The notes: generated by a model from the letters alone, not told the origin. A stretch of 64,000 nt of DNA from Flavobacteriaceae bacterium EG-1 (GCF_009649685.1 NZ_WJPK01000002.1:908202-972201), one strand, 5' to 3'; counted from the first letter of the stretch, positions 43,873 to 54,188 are shown. A program made the numbers and translations.

Positions 43873-46863
43873 ATGAAAAAACAAAAATTACTATTGTTTC
43901 TCAGTTTTATGTGCTTAGCTACTAATATATGGGCACAAACAACTGTGAATGGAAATGTGAACGACGAATTTGGTTCTCCACTGCCTGGCGCGAGTGTTGT
44001 AGAACAAGGAACCTCTAATGGAACAACAACTGATTTTGATGGAAATTTTACAATTGAAGTTGCAAATCAAAATGCAATCTTAGAAATTTCTTATTTAGGC
44101 TACACTACTTTGGAGTTGCCTCTTAACGGTCAAAATTCTATAAGTGCACAACTTATAGAAGACGCAACACAATTAGATGATGTGGTAGTTATAGGATATG
44201 GTACTCAGAAAAAATCTGATGTTACGGGATCTATTTCATCGGTAAAAAGCGAAGACTTTAATCAAGGAGTAGTTGCCAACCCAGGGCAGTTGCTACAAGG
44301 AAAAGTGTCTGGGGTAAATATTACTAATGTCAGCGGCGAGCCAGGCGCATCGCAAAACGTTATTATTCGAGGAGTAGGAAGCCTTAGATCAGGAACCGCA
44401 CCACTCTATGTGATAGACGGCTTCGTTATCAGTAATAATGATATTGGTATGGGGTCAAGTCCACTAAACTTTATTAATCCTCAGGATATAGCTTCAATGG
44501 ACGTCTTAAAAGATGCTTCTGCAACAGCCATCTATGGCGCTCGGGCGGCAAACGGAGTGATCATGATTACCACTAAAAAAGGAAAGGCTGGTAAGGCCGA
44601 AATGGAACTGTCTGTTTCTACTGCTATGTCATCAATCGCTAAAAAGATGGATGTATTTAGTGCCGACGAGTTTAGGCAACAGGTGCCTGCTGCCGGAGGT
44701 ACTTTGGACGATCAAGGTGGTAACACAGATTGGCAAGATACACTTACTCGTACTGGAATTACAAAGAACGTTAATCTTTCTATGAGTGGTGGGGTAAGTG
44801 AAAAATTTTCTTATTTCCTTTCTGGAGGTGTTTCGGATCAACAAGGTATCTTTTACAATAGTGACCTTAAAAGGTATTCAGGTCGTGTTAAGTTGAACCA
44901 AAAAGCTTTTGATGGCAAGTTGAATGTAGACTTTAATCTGACTGCTTCAAAAACCATTAATGAAAGGCCTGATATTGGATCAACAGTTGTGAGTATGCTC
45001 CAATTAAACCCTACTTCTTCTGCATATGACAGCAATGGTAATATTGCCGTATTAGAGGGAGCCAGTGGGTTAATTTTAAACCCATTACAGCGGAATGAGA
45101 TTTACTTAGACGAAGCTAATAGCAATCGTATTTTGGCAAATATTACTCCTTCCTTAGAAATTGTGAAAGGATTGACCTATAAGGTGAACCTGGGTGTAGA
45201 TTATTCAATGACCAACCGAGACATTCAAAATATGCCTTATACCTTGGGTGAAGGACTATTCATGGGAACCTTGAATACTATTTCTACGGAAAATAGTAAC
45301 TACTTAATTGAAAATACCCTTAATTATAAATTGGATTTCGATAAGCATAGCATAACCCTTTTAGCTGGGCATTCTTATCAAGAAACGAAATTTGAAAGAA
45401 AGGATATTGATTTTCAAGGGGGGTTTGCAAATAACGGTATAGAACCCCGTTACCAAGATCAATCTAGTACCGATGTTACAGCTACCACAATAGCATCAAC
45501 TGCAACTATAGATGAAATACAATCCTATTTTGGAAGGTTAAACTATTCCTATGCAGACAAATATTTATTAACGGGAACCTTGCGTGCTGATGGCTCTTCT
45601 AGATTTGGTGCCAATAACAAATATGGTTACTTCCCATCCGTTGCTTTAGGTTGGAATATTTACAAAGAAGACTTTTTGGCTGATAGTGACTTAATTAGTA
45701 ACCTAAAATTACGTGCTTCTTGGGGACAAACAGGAAACCAGAACGGGATTGCTAGTAAAGCTAGCTATGCTAGTTATAATGATTCTAAAAGTGATAACGA
45801 CACTTATCCTTTGGATGGTACGGAATCTTCATTAGATGACTACCCCTATGGAACCATTGCTGTACGAACAGCCAATCCAGACCTAAAGTGGGAAGTGGTA
45901 ACACAGGCAAATATAGGTCTAGATTTTGCCTTTTTCAATGGAAGTTTAACAGGAACGCTCGATTATTTTAACAAAGTCACTAATGATGTTATTTTATTCG
46001 CAACCACTCCAGATCCGATTAATCCTACAGAAAAGTACTGGACCAATTTTCCGGATATGGAGGTGAAGAATAACGGATACGAAGTTGCATTGGATTACAG
46101 GGGAAATATTAGTGAAGATTTTACTTATAATTTAGGAGGTAATGTTTCTTTTATAGATAACGTAGTAGAAGGATCGATTTATTCAGTAATCACCTCGGGA
46201 GCTGCGCAAGGTGCTGGACAAACGGGTGCTACTATCAATGGTTACATCAACAATGAGCCCATTGGTGCTTTTTACATGAAAGACTTTATAGGAATAGGCG
46301 AAGATGGCCTGAACCAATTCAGAGATGTTGTAGCAGATGGAGTATCCTTGGATAATGATCGTATTGTTCCTGGTAGCGCACTTCCTAATTTGCTCTATGC
46401 TTTCTATTTGAATTTTAACTACAAAAAATTTGATTTAGGCTTTAATTTTAATGGGGTTTCCGGCAACAAAATATTTAACCATACGGCCATGTCTCTTTTT
46501 AACAAAGGGCAATTGGTTAATAATTTAAATACTACAGATTTTGCCATAGCATATCCTAATGAAAGTACTACAAACTCTAACGATGTGTCTACTCGTTATT
46601 TAGAGGATGGTAGTTTTCTTAGGTTGAACAATGCCAGTATAGGCTATTCACTTGATCCGTCAATAATTGGACTTGATGAATGGGTTAATAATATTCGTTT
46701 TAATGTAACAGGACAGAACCTTTTCACTATTACAGATTATTCAGGCTACGATCCCGAAGTAAATACGGGAAGTCAGATAGACCAAATACAAACCTTTGGA
46801 ATTGATAGGTACAGATATCCTACTGCAAGAACATTCATGTTTGGCCTAAATGTATCATTCTAA
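43873..46863 (+). CDS. SusC/RagA-type TonB-dependent outer-membrane transporter
   Basis: A 996-residue outer-membrane transporter from the ATG at 43873, which gives a clean signal peptide (LLLFLSFMCLATNIWAQ). The frame itself opens at 43813. An N-terminal CarboxypepD-regulatory-like domain (GNVNDEFGSPLPGASVVEQG) is followed by the TonB-box-like DDVVVIGYGTQKKSDVTGS. The plug domain contains IRGVGSLRSGTAPLYVIDG and DVLKDASATAIYGARAANGV, and a 22-strand barrel ends in TFMFGLNVSF. There is no FecR-interacting STN domain. The partner SusD starts 18 bp downstream. The ligand is unknown. No glycosidase lies nearby, and the adjoining genes are phosphoesterases. G+C is locally higher than in neighbours. 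Confidence 0.93.
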   Translation: MKKQKLLLFLSFMCLATNIWAQTTVNGNVNDEFGSPLPGASVVEQGTSNGTTTDFDGNFTIEVANQNAILEISYLGYTTLELPLNGQNSISAQLIEDATQLDDVVVIGYGTQKKSDVTGSISSVKSEDFNQGVVANPGQLLQGKVSGVNITNVSGEPGASQNVIIRGVGSLRSGTAPLYVIDGFVISNNDIGMGSSPLNFINPQDIASMDVLKDASATAIYGARAANGVIMITTKKGKAGKAEMELSVSTAMSSIAKKMDVFSADEFRQQVPAAGGTLDDQGGNTDWQDTLTRTGITKNVNLSMSGGVSEKFSYFLSGGVSDQQGIFYNSDLKRYSGRVKLNQKAFDGKLNVDFNLTASKTINERPDIGSTVVSMLQLNPTSSAYDSNGNIAVLEGASGLILNPLQRNEIYLDEANSNRILANITPSLEIVKGLTYKVNLGVDYSMTNRDIQNMPYTLGEGLFMGTLNTISTENSNYLIENTLNYKLDFDKHSITLLAGHSYQETKFERKDIDFQGGFANNGIEPRYQDQSSTDVTATTIASTATIDEIQSYFGRLNYSYADKYLLTGTLRADGSSRFGANNKYGYFPSVALGWNIYKEDFLADSDLISNLKLRASWGQTGNQNGIASKASYASYNDSKSDNDTYPLDGTESSLDDYPYGTIAVRTANPDLKWEVVTQANIGLDFAFFNGSLTGTLDYFNKVTNDVILFATTPDPINPTEKYWTNFPDMEVKNNGYEVALDYRGNISEDFTYNLGGNVSFIDNVVEGSIYSVITSGAAQGAGQTGATINGYINNEPIGAFYMKDFIGIGEDGLNQFRDVVADGVSLDNDRIVPGSALPNLLYAFYLNFNYKKFDLGFNFNGVSGNKIFNHTAMSLFNKGQLVNNLNTTDFAIAYPNESTTNSNDVSTRYLEDGSFLRLNNASIGYSLDPSIIGLDEWVNNIRFNVTGQNLFTITDYSGYDPEVNTGSQIDQIQTFGIDRYRYPTARTFMFGLNVSF

Positions 46864-46881
46864 CTTATAATTGTTTAAAAG

Positions 46882-48648
46882 ATGAAAAATAGAATTAAAA
46901 TAAGAGTATATATGGTACTGTTAGGGCTATTGGGTCTAAGTTGTACCGATTTGATAGAAGAGCGAATTGATGAAACTGAATTTGGTGCGGAGGCAGATGC
47001 TATAAATGGAGCAATTGCCCCTGCATACGGTTATATTTCATGGACTTGGAGGCACACCAATTACTTCGGTCTTCAGGAGGTTTCCTCGGATGAGGCCATA
47101 CTTCCTTATAGAGGAGGAACAGACTGGTTTGATGGAGGCAAATTTATAGCTGCACATCAACACAATTTTACGCCTAGTAACGATTTGATAAGCTCTGGAT
47201 GGAACCAAGTAGCTATTAATATTTCTAGGACCCTTTCAGCTATTGAAGTATTGACTCCGCTTTCTGAAGAAGGTAATGCGGAAGCTTCAGGTGCATTGTA
47301 TGAAATGAAGGCACTTAGGGCTTATTTGAACATGTTGATGCTAGATAGTTGGGGCGTGGTTTTTAAGAAGGAATCTTCCGATGCGCTTTCAGAAGTACTC
47401 AGAACAGATGAAGCAATTGCTTATGTTGAAAGTGAATTGTTATCTGTCGTTGATTTAATTAATAATGACAAAGGTCCTGGACGAATAACCCAAGATGCCG
47501 TAAAAGGGTTTTTGGCAAGATTATATCTTAATGCCGCAATATACAGAGACCCTTATGGTACACCTAATTTTTCTAATGAGGATATGGACAAAGTCATTGC
47601 TTATTCTGATGATATTATTAACTCAGGCAGCTATGAACTATCTCCGGAATATTTTGAACTTTTTAATGATGAGAATAATACAAATGCTGAGCTTATTTTT
47701 GCCTTAGACCAAAGAGGGGTTCTTAATAGAGAACATAGTCGTTGGGCGTATTGGTCTATTGCTGGTGCTATGATTGCCAGACCAGAATTTTATCCAGACA
47801 ACACAGCAGACGGTACAGATGGTCCGGCTGTAACTCCCGACTTTTATCAAACTTGGGTAGATGCATATGGTGATGTAGATCCTGCAGAAGCCGATGCACG
47901 TTTCTATCAAAGAAATACTTTGGTGCCGGAAGTTCAACTTATTGACTTGGAAAATCGAGAGCCTTTGTTGGAGACTGAAACCGAAAATAGCTACTATTGT
48001 GTGGTAGCGGAAGAATTTGAAATGGATAGGGGTATTCTACGTGGTATTCAATGGGGACCACGAAGAGGCGATGGTGACCTTGAAAAATGTGAAGATGGCT
48101 CAGTAAGAATCTACCCACTACAACAGACTAAAGGAAACGGACCAGACAGGGATACCGGATACGTGGATCACACCTTACAAGTAGATTTTACCAATGTAGG
48201 ATCTTTGCACCATGCCGGATATCGCTTTTCTAAATATCAGTATAGTCGTACTTCACCTAATGGGAATGGTTACAGTAGTGTTGATTTGGTAATGATGCGC
48301 TTGGCCGAAATTTATCTCATGCGCGCAGAAGCCAAACTAAGAAAAGGTGATAATGCTAGTGCATTAGCAGATGTTAACTTAGTTAGGACCTCTAGAACGG
48401 CCAGACCCGTTCAAACACCTCAGGCCCTTTCAACATTAGATTTAGATATTCTATTTAGAGAAAGAGGCTTTGAATTGTATTGGGAAGGCTTTAGAAGAAC
48501 CGATCAAATCCGGTTTGGAAAGTATGAAGATAGTTGGACGGAGAAAACGGACACCGATGTTAATCATAGATTGTTCCCTATTCCGCAAAGTGCAGTTGAC
48601 GGGGCATCTGGTATTGATGGATTTTTAACACAAAATCAAGGGTATTAG
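46882..48648 (+). CDS. SusD/RagB-type surface lipoprotein
   Basis: A 588-residue lipoprotein (signal ending LGLSC) that forms the lid of the SusC transporter. The RagB/SusD pattern includes NGAIAPAYGYISWTWRHTNY at the N-terminus, the TPR-like core (ALYEMKALRAYLNMLMLDSWG, KGFLARLYLNAAIY), and the C-terminal MMRLAEIYLMRAEAKLRKG and LDLDILFRERGFELYWEGFRRTDQIRFG. It follows susC by 18 bp and is closed by a strong terminator. It recruits the ligand outside the cell. The ligand is unknown. The higher G+C of susC continues here. Confidence 0.93.
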   Translation: MKNRIKIRVYMVLLGLLGLSCTDLIEERIDETEFGAEADAINGAIAPAYGYISWTWRHTNYFGLQEVSSDEAILPYRGGTDWFDGGKFIAAHQHNFTPSNDLISSGWNQVAINISRTLSAIEVLTPLSEEGNAEASGALYEMKALRAYLNMLMLDSWGVVFKKESSDALSEVLRTDEAIAYVESELLSVVDLINNDKGPGRITQDAVKGFLARLYLNAAIYRDPYGTPNFSNEDMDKVIAYSDDIINSGSYELSPEYFELFNDENNTNAELIFALDQRGVLNREHSRWAYWSIAGAMIARPEFYPDNTADGTDGPAVTPDFYQTWVDAYGDVDPAEADARFYQRNTLVPEVQLIDLENREPLLETETENSYYCVVAEEFEMDRGILRGIQWGPRRGDGDLEKCEDGSVRIYPLQQTKGNGPDRDTGYVDHTLQVDFTNVGSLHHAGYRFSKYQYSRTSPNGNGYSSVDLVMMRLAEIYLMRAEAKLRKGDNASALADVNLVRTSRTARPVQTPQALSTLDLDILFRERGFELYWEGFRRTDQIRFGKYEDSWTEKTDTDVNHRLFPIPQSAVDGASGIDGFLTQNQGY

Positions 48649-48670
48649 AAACAGATGAGATAAATTCATT

Positions 48671-48704
48671 AAAACCGGTATCAGTATTGATGCCGGTTTT
48701 TTTA
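48671..48704 (+). terminator. Intrinsic terminator after susD
   Basis: A 13-bp stem (48671-48683 with 48688-48700, one T-G pair) on a 4-base loop, followed by a T run that reaches the arfB stop codon. It is close in sequence to the hairpin at 41833. An A run on the left means it may also stop arfB transcription from the other strand. Confidence 0.88.
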
Positions 48705-49106
48705 TTCCAATTTGGGCTTTTCTCTGTTGGCCTTTTTTAAAGATGAAATACGTTTTGACTTTAATCGCTTTTCAATAGATGATTTGGTTGGTTTACTTTT
48801 TTTCCTTCTTTTTGGAATTTTTAATGCATCTGTCAGTAAGGCTAAAAATCTTTTGATGACTACATCCTTATTTTTATGCTGACTACGAGTGCTGTCTTCT
48901 TGTAATAAAATCAATCCTTCTTTAGTCAGTTTTGAAGCTAATTTTACAGAAATTCGCTCTTTTTCCTCTTCAGAAAGCGCCATCGAATTAGTCATGTCAA
49001 AAGTCAATTCAACTTTAGTAGAAACTTTATTAACATGCTGTCCACCAGCACCACTACTGCGTACGGCTTTGAATTGTAATTCTTGTAAAATTAGTGAACG
49101 GTTCAT
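48702..49106 (-). CDS. arfB: Alternative ribosome-rescue factor, peptidyl-tRNA hydrolase ArfB
   Basis: A 134-residue release-factor-like protein that frees stalled ribosomes without a stop codon. The catalytic GGQ is at residues 21-23 in RSSGAGGQHVNKVSTKVEL. The basic C-terminal tail (KIPKRRKKSKPTKSSIEKRLKSKR) is the part that enters the empty mRNA channel in ArfB/YaeJ. It starts 2 bp after the ABC ATPase gene and is likely cotranscribed with it. Confidence 0.93.
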   Translation of the reverse strand: MNRSLILQELQFKAVRSSGAGGQHVNKVSTKVELTFDMTNSMALSEEEKERISVKLASKLTKEGLILLQEDSTRSQHKNKDVVIKRFLALLTDALKIPKRRKKSKPTKSSIEKRLKSKRISSLKKANREKPKLE

Positions 49107-49108
49107 AA

Positions 49109-50083
49109 CTATTTTTCAAGTCTTTGATTAATGGTATCTATTGAAATATTTAAGAATATCTCTTTGCCATTCTTCATAGGTTTGTGGTGATTAAAGTATA
49201 ACTTTTGTCCTTCATGAATACCTTCAATTAAATAATGGCCACCCTTAAAATACGAATTGGTAACCGTTACTTCTAATCCAGATTTATCTGAAACTTTAAA
49301 TTCATGGGCATAAACAATTATCCGCCGTTTCGTATCTGCATAGGTTTTTACAATGTTAATTGGAATTTTATTAGCCTCACCAAACAATGAGGCAATATAT
49401 AGGTCTTTAGGATGATGATATAGATTTAATGGAGAGTCTTTCGCTATTATTTTTTGATCTTTCAAAACCACTACACGATCAGCAAATGGTAACATGTCGT
49501 TATGATCATGGGTAGCAGTAATTACAGTAATTTCTTGTTTTTTTAAGTAGGCGAACAGGTTTCTACGAAGACTGTTTTTTCGAAAATTATCAATATGGCT
49601 AAATGGCTCGTCTAATAATAAGACCAATGGTTCCTGAGCTAATACCTTTGCTAATGCAACACGTTGTTGTTGACCACCACTTAAGTATTTTACTTTGGTT
49701 TTGGCAAACTCCGTCAACTCTATCATTTCCAATAATTCTGAAGTTTTACTTGCCATTTCCTCAGGTTCAAATACGGATAGATATTCGCTTATATTTTCTT
49801 CAACACTAGTAAAGGGCATTAAATCGAAATCTTGTGATAAGTATTTCATATAAGGTTCACCTGGAACCAAATTATACAATGGTCCTAGAACAGGTGTGTC
49901 TTCCCAATAAACCTCGCCTTGTTCAATATGTAATAGGCCGTAAATGATTTTTAGTAAGGTGCTTTTGCCACAACCACTTTGCCCAATAATAGAAATGTGT
50001 TCGCCTTTAGCAATTTTAAGGTTAATGTCTTCCAATACAGAAAGGTCATCATAAGCAAAAGATACATGGTCTACTTGAAGCAT
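49109..50083 (-). CDS. ABC transporter ATP-binding protein (orphan)
   Basis: A 324-residue ATPase subunit. Walker A is GQSGCGKST, the Q-loop is in YLSQDFDLMPF, the signature is LSGGQQQRVALAK, Walker B is LVLLLDEP and the switch histidine is in TATHDHND. The extra C-terminal ~90 residues resemble a TOBE-like regulatory domain (RRIIVYAHEFKVSDKSGLEV). It is most like polyamine/phosphate/metal-type importer ATPases, but no permease or binding protein is adjacent. arfB follows after 2 bp. Confidence 0.9.
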   Translation of the reverse strand: MLQVDHVSFAYDDLSVLEDINLKIAKGEHISIIGQSGCGKSTLLKIIYGLLHIEQGEVYWEDTPVLGPLYNLVPGEPYMKYLSQDFDLMPFTSVEENISEYLSVFEPEEMASKTSELLEMIELTEFAKTKVKYLSGGQQQRVALAKVLAQEPLVLLLDEPFSHIDNFRKNSLRRNLFAYLKKQEITVITATHDHNDMLPFADRVVVLKDQKIIAKDSPLNLYHHPKDLYIASLFGEANKIPINIVKTYADTKRRIIVYAHEFKVSDKSGLEVTVTNSYFKGGHYLIEGIHEGQKLYFNHHKPMKNGKEIFLNISIDTINQRLEK

Positions 50084-50254
50084 TTGAAAGGTCTTGGGCC
50101 GAATTTATATTTTTGATGTTCTAGATATCGTAATGAAACCCATTTTGCCGGTTTTCATTTTTAGAAAACATCCAGAATACCGCTAAAACTATTTTAGAAT
50201 TAAAACGTTTATTGTTCGTGTTTATTGATATGAGAACGAGGTTTATTTGCCTTG

Positions 50255-52399
50255 TTATTCTCTAATCGATTTGTTCGGTAATTCTTTAAAACCCATATTG
50301 TACAAGGTAAAACCATAAATATCGGCGTATTGTTCTATGGTTTTACTTACTGGCGTACCAGCACCATGACCTGCATTGGTTTCAATTCGTATTAAAGTTG
50401 GATTGTTACCCGTTTGTTTGGCTTGTAGTTCAGCAGCAAACTTAAAACTATGAGCCGGTACTACACGATCGTCATGATCACCAGTGGTTACCAATGTTGC
50501 CGGATATTTTGTGCCAGCTTTAACATTGTGTACGGGAGAATATCCCTTTAAGGATTCAAACATTTCTTTACTTTCTTCAGCGGTGCCATAATCATAGGCC
50601 CAGCCAGCACCGGCGGTAAAAGTATGGTATCGTAACATATCTAATACCCCAACAGCAGGTAATGCCACTTTCATTAAATCGGGGCGTTGGGTCATTGTAG
50701 CACCTACTAAAAGTCCGCCATTACTGCCACCACGGATGGCTAAAAAGTCTGCGGAAGTATATTTTTTTGAAATTAAAAATTCAGCTGCCGCGATAAAGTC
50801 GTCAAATACATTTTGTTTTTTAGTGGTGATGCCAGCATTGTGCCATGCTTGACCATATTCTCCACCACCGCGTAAATTAGGTACTGCGTACACACCACCT
50901 TGTTCCATCCAAACTGCATTAGCAATACTAAATGAAGGTGTTAAACTGATGTTGAAACCACCATAACCATATAAAATAGTTGGGTTTTTACCATTTAATA
51001 CAAGCCCTTTTTTATGGGTAATAATCATTGGTATTTTTGTTCCATCTTTTGATGTATAAAACACTTGATGCGATTCATAATCTTCAGCATTAAAACCGAT
51101 TTCAGGTTTCCAATATTGTTGATAGGTGCCCTCGGCAATAAGGTATTTATAACTAGTTGTTGGGGTGTTGTAATTGGTAAAATAGAAATAGAGTTCTTTG
51201 TCTTCTTTTTTCCCTCCAAAACCACCAACACTTCCTACGCCTGGTAACTTTACTTCGCGTATTAATTTACCCGAATAATCATATTGTAACACCTTAGAAA
51301 TAGCATCTACCATATATTCTGTAAAGAAATATCCGCCAGCCGTATTTACTGTAAGCACATTTTCGGTTTCTGGAATAAAATCGACCCAATTTTCTGGCTC
51401 CGGATTGGCGGCATCTACGGTAATAATTTTATTATTGGGTGCATTTCTATTGGTCTCTATAAAAAGTTTAGGTCCTATATTATCGATAACATAACAATCA
51501 GACTCCGTATCATTAACTATAGGCTTTAAACTAGCTGTGGGGTCGTTTAAATCTTTGATGAATAATTTATTTCCTGTAGTAGATGTGGATGCCGAAATTA
51601 GTAAATAAGCCTGGTCATCAGTAAGATAAGCGCTAATATAACGATGCTTTTCATCATTTGTGCCGCCAAAAATAATCTGATCCTCTTTTTGAGAAGTACC
51701 TAATTGATGATAGTAGACTTTATGTTGATCCGTTTTTGCCGATAGTTCACTGCCTTCTGGCTTATCGTAACTAGAATAATAAAATCCTTTATTTCCTTTC
51801 CAAGAAATACTGCTAAATTTTATATCTACTAAGGTGTCTTCAACAACTTTTTTCGTTTCCGTATTTAAAACAATTGCTTTACGCCAATCACTACCACCTT
51901 CCGAAATCAAGTAAGCAGCTAAAGAGCCATCTTTGGTAAAGCTGAGATTAGCTAATGAAGTAGTGCCGTCTTCGGAAAAAGTATTTGGATCTAAAAAAAC
52001 TTCTGGCTTAGCATTTCCTTGCTTACGATAAAGTACATATTGATCTTGCAAGCCATCATTTTTGTAGAAATAGGTGTAATCTCCTTCTTTAAAAGGAGTG
52101 CCTAATTTTTCGTAATTCCAGAGTTTCTCTAAACGGTTTTTTAAATCTTTACGAAATGAAATTTGTTCTAAATACCCGAAGGTGGTTTTATTTTGCATTT
52201 TAACCCAAGCCATAGTTTCGGCGCTTTTATCATCTTCTAACCAACGGTATGGGTCCGCAATTTGGGTTCCAAAATAGGTGTCTATGGTGTCTACTTTAGC
52301 AGTATTGGGGTAATTCATGCGACTTGTATTTTTTTGAGGCAAAACAGTATAAACGATTAGTAGGATCGTTGCTAAGGTTAAGAGGTTGGTTTTGTGCAT
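50255..52399 (-). CDS. Prolyl oligopeptidase (S9A family), exported
   Basis: A 714-residue serine peptidase. The N-terminal hydrophobic stretch ([17 protein letters not shown]) suggests export. The substrate-gating propeller (about 70-420) starts after [19 protein letters not shown], a family hallmark. The catalytic alpha/beta hydrolase domain has the nucleophile in [12 protein letters not shown] near residue 557, Asp in [13 protein letters not shown] and His in NAGHGAGTP. It cleaves short peptides after proline. It has no close neighbour on its strand. Confidence 0.95.
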   Translation of the reverse strand: MHKTNLLTLATILLIVYTVLPQKNTSRMNYPNTAKVDTIDTYFGTQIADPYRWLEDDKSAETMAWVKMQNKTTFGYLEQISFRKDLKNRLEKLWNYEKLGTPFKEGDYTYFYKNDGLQDQYVLYRKQGNAKPEVFLDPNTFSEDGTTSLANLSFTKDGSLAAYLISEGGSDWRKAIVLNTETKKVVEDTLVDIKFSSISWKGNKGFYYSSYDKPEGSELSAKTDQHKVYYHQLGTSQKEDQIIFGGTNDEKHRYISAYLTDDQAYLLISASTSTTGNKLFIKDLNDPTASLKPIVNDTESDCYVIDNIGPKLFIETNRNAPNNKIITVDAANPEPENWVDFIPETENVLTVNTAGGYFFTEYMVDAISKVLQYDYSGKLIREVKLPGVGSVGGFGGKKEDKELYFYFTNYNTPTTSYKYLIAEGTYQQYWKPEIGFNAEDYESHQVFYTSKDGTKIPMIITHKKGLVLNGKNPTILYGYGGFNISLTPSFSIANAVWMEQGGVYAVPNLRGGGEYGQAWHNAGITTKKQNVFDDFIAAAEFLISKKYTSADFLAIRGGSNGGLLVGATMTQRPDLMKVALPAVGVLDMLRYHTFTAGAGWAYDYGTAEESKEMFESLKGYSPVHNVKAGTKYPATLVTTGDHDDRVVPAHSFKFAAELQAKQTGNNPTLIRIETNAGHGAGTPVSKTIEQYADIYGFTLYNMGFKELPNKSIRE

Positions 52400-52492
52400 T
52401 GTAAATTAGTTTAGGGCTAAAAATAGTATAAAATAACCTTTGGTGAATAATTTCACCAAAGGTTATAATTTGTTTAGCAATGTACTATTTGC

Positions 52493-53482
52493 TTAGACCA
52501 ATTTATGAGCAACTAAATATTCGGCAATTTGAACAGCATTAGTTGCTGCACCTTTTCTTAAGTTATCGGCAACAATCCACATATTTAGTGAATTGCGTTG
52601 AGTTTCATCACGTCTAATTCGACCTACAAATACTTCATCTTTATCATGTGCGTAGATTGGCATTGGATAGGTATTGGTATCCGGATTATCTTGTACAGTA
52701 ACACCCGAAGTATTATTCAATATTTGTCGTACTTCATTTAGTTCAAAATCATTGTGAAATTCAACGTTTACAGATTCTGAATGTCCACCAGCAGTAGGAA
52801 TTCGTACTGCAGTAGCACTTATCGAAAATGAACGGTCGTCCAATATCTTTTGTGGTTCGCGTGCCAATTTCATTTCTTCCTTAGTGTAACCGTTTTCAAG
52901 AAAAATATCACAATGCGGTAATGCATTTCTACCAATAGGGTAAGGGTAAGCCATTTCTCCTTCAACTCCGGCAATCTCATTCTCTAATTGACGTACAGCT
53001 TTAATACCGGTTCCTGAAACAGATTGATACGTGGAGATTACGACACGTTTCATCTTGTATTTATTGTGTAAAGGTGCTAAGGCCATAACTAATTGAATTG
53101 TAGAACAATTAGGATTGGCAATTATCTTATCTTCATTGGTTAATTCATTGGCATTTATTTCTGGAACAACCAATTTTTTTGTTGGATCCATTCGCCATGC
53201 AGAAGAATTGTCGATTACTGTTGTGCCTACTTCTGCAAACTTTGGTGCCCACTCTAACGAAGTATCTCCACCTGCTGAAAAAATTGCGATGTCTGGTTTA
53301 GCGGTCACTGCATCGGCTAATCCAATAATGGTATATTCTTCACCTTTATAAGTTAACTTTTTACCTACTGAACGTTCGGAAGCTACTAATAGCAATTCCG
53401 AAATTGGAAAATTACGTTCAGCTAAAACTTTTAACATTACTTCGCCTACCATTCCGGTGGCCCCAACTACTGCTATTTTCAT
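52493..53482 (-). CDS. asd: Aspartate-semialdehyde dehydrogenase
   Basis: A 329-residue NADPH-dependent enzyme that makes aspartate semialdehyde for lysine, threonine, methionine and diaminopimelate. The N-terminal VGATGMVGEVMLKVL is the cofactor loop. The active-site cysteine is in NPNCSTIQLVMAL, the catalytic His in VRIPTAGGHSESV, and STYQSVSGTGIKAV is family-specific. It has its own promoter at 53502-53532. Confidence 0.97.
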   Translation of the reverse strand: MKIAVVGATGMVGEVMLKVLAERNFPISELLLVASERSVGKKLTYKGEEYTIIGLADAVTAKPDIAIFSAGGDTSLEWAPKFAEVGTTVIDNSSAWRMDPTKKLVVPEINANELTNEDKIIANPNCSTIQLVMALAPLHNKYKMKRVVISTYQSVSGTGIKAVRQLENEIAGVEGEMAYPYPIGRNALPHCDIFLENGYTKEEMKLAREPQKILDDRSFSISATAVRIPTAGGHSESVNVEFHNDFELNEVRQILNNTSGVTVQDNPDTNTYPMPIYAHDKDEVFVGRIRRDETQRNSLNMWIVADNLRKGAATNAVQIAEYLVAHKLV

Positions 53483-53501
53483 TTTAATTCAATTTGAAGC
53501 G

Positions 53502-53532
53502 CAAATGTAGTTCAACAGAACTAGTCGGACAA
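53502..53532 (-). promoter_or_regulatory. Bacteroidota promoter for asd
   Basis: On the minus strand TACATTTG (53509-53502) is a good TAnnTTTG -7 element. A TTG at 53532-53530 lies 20 bases upstream. It stands about 20 bases before the asd start codon. Confidence 0.55.
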
Positions 53533-53610
53533 GATTAAATGCTGAAATATATAATTATTTAACAAAATGTTATAAATGTAACAACGCATATTTCGTTTAG
53601 TATTACATAT

Positions 53611-53648
53611 AAAAAAACCGCCAATCATAATTAAATGAATGACGGTTT
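53611..53648 (-). terminator. Candidate terminator after mscL
   Basis: An imperfect hairpin (AACCG/CGGTT outer stem with two inner mismatches) is followed on the minus strand by eight T residues. It lies about 55 bases past the mscL stop. Confidence 0.55.
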
Positions 53649-53701
53649 CGGTTGGTTAATTTGATAAAATATTAACTCTGAATGTAAAACTTAATTTTGT
53701 T

Positions 53702-54103
53702 TTACTTTTTCAATGCATCTCTAATCTCAGCTAAAAGCTCTTCGGCTGTAGGACCTGCTGGTGCTTCTGGCTCTGGTGGAGTTTTAGTTTTATTATAAGC
53801 TTTAACTATCATGAACATGATAAATCCAACGATAATCAAATTGATTATGGTATTTACCCAAGAACCCCACATAATAGCATTTTCTGGAGATGTTACCTCA
53901 CCAGCAGCATTTATCACTGCTTCATCTAATACTATCTTTTTGTCAGCGAAATCTACTCCGCCAGTGAAATGGCCAACAAATGGCATAACAATGTTATTAA
54001 CAAAACCATTAATTACGGCACCCAAGGCTGTTGCCATAATTACTGCGACGGCAAAGTCAATTACATTGCCTGTCATAATAAAATCTTTGAATTCTTTTAA
54101 CAT
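53702..54103 (-). CDS. mscL: Large-conductance mechanosensitive channel
   Basis: A 133-residue inner-membrane channel that releases solutes on hypo-osmotic shock. The N-terminal FKDFIMTGNVIDFAVAVIMATALGAVINGF contains the pore-forming first helix. A periplasmic loop follows with FADKKIVLDEA, then the second helix NTIINLIIVGFIMFMIVKA and the cytoplasmic bundle EELLAEIRDALKK. The length is typical. Confidence 0.96.
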   Translation of the reverse strand: MLKEFKDFIMTGNVIDFAVAVIMATALGAVINGFVNNIVMPFVGHFTGGVDFADKKIVLDEAVINAAGEVTSPENAIMWGSWVNTIINLIIVGFIMFMIVKAYNKTKTPPEPEAPAGPTAEELLAEIRDALKK

Positions 54104-54188
54104 TTTTTAGTGTTTAAATGTGTTAATAATTAGTGAAATGCAAGTTAGTGAAAAATAACTCTCATAACAAAATGTTAATTTTATTTTT

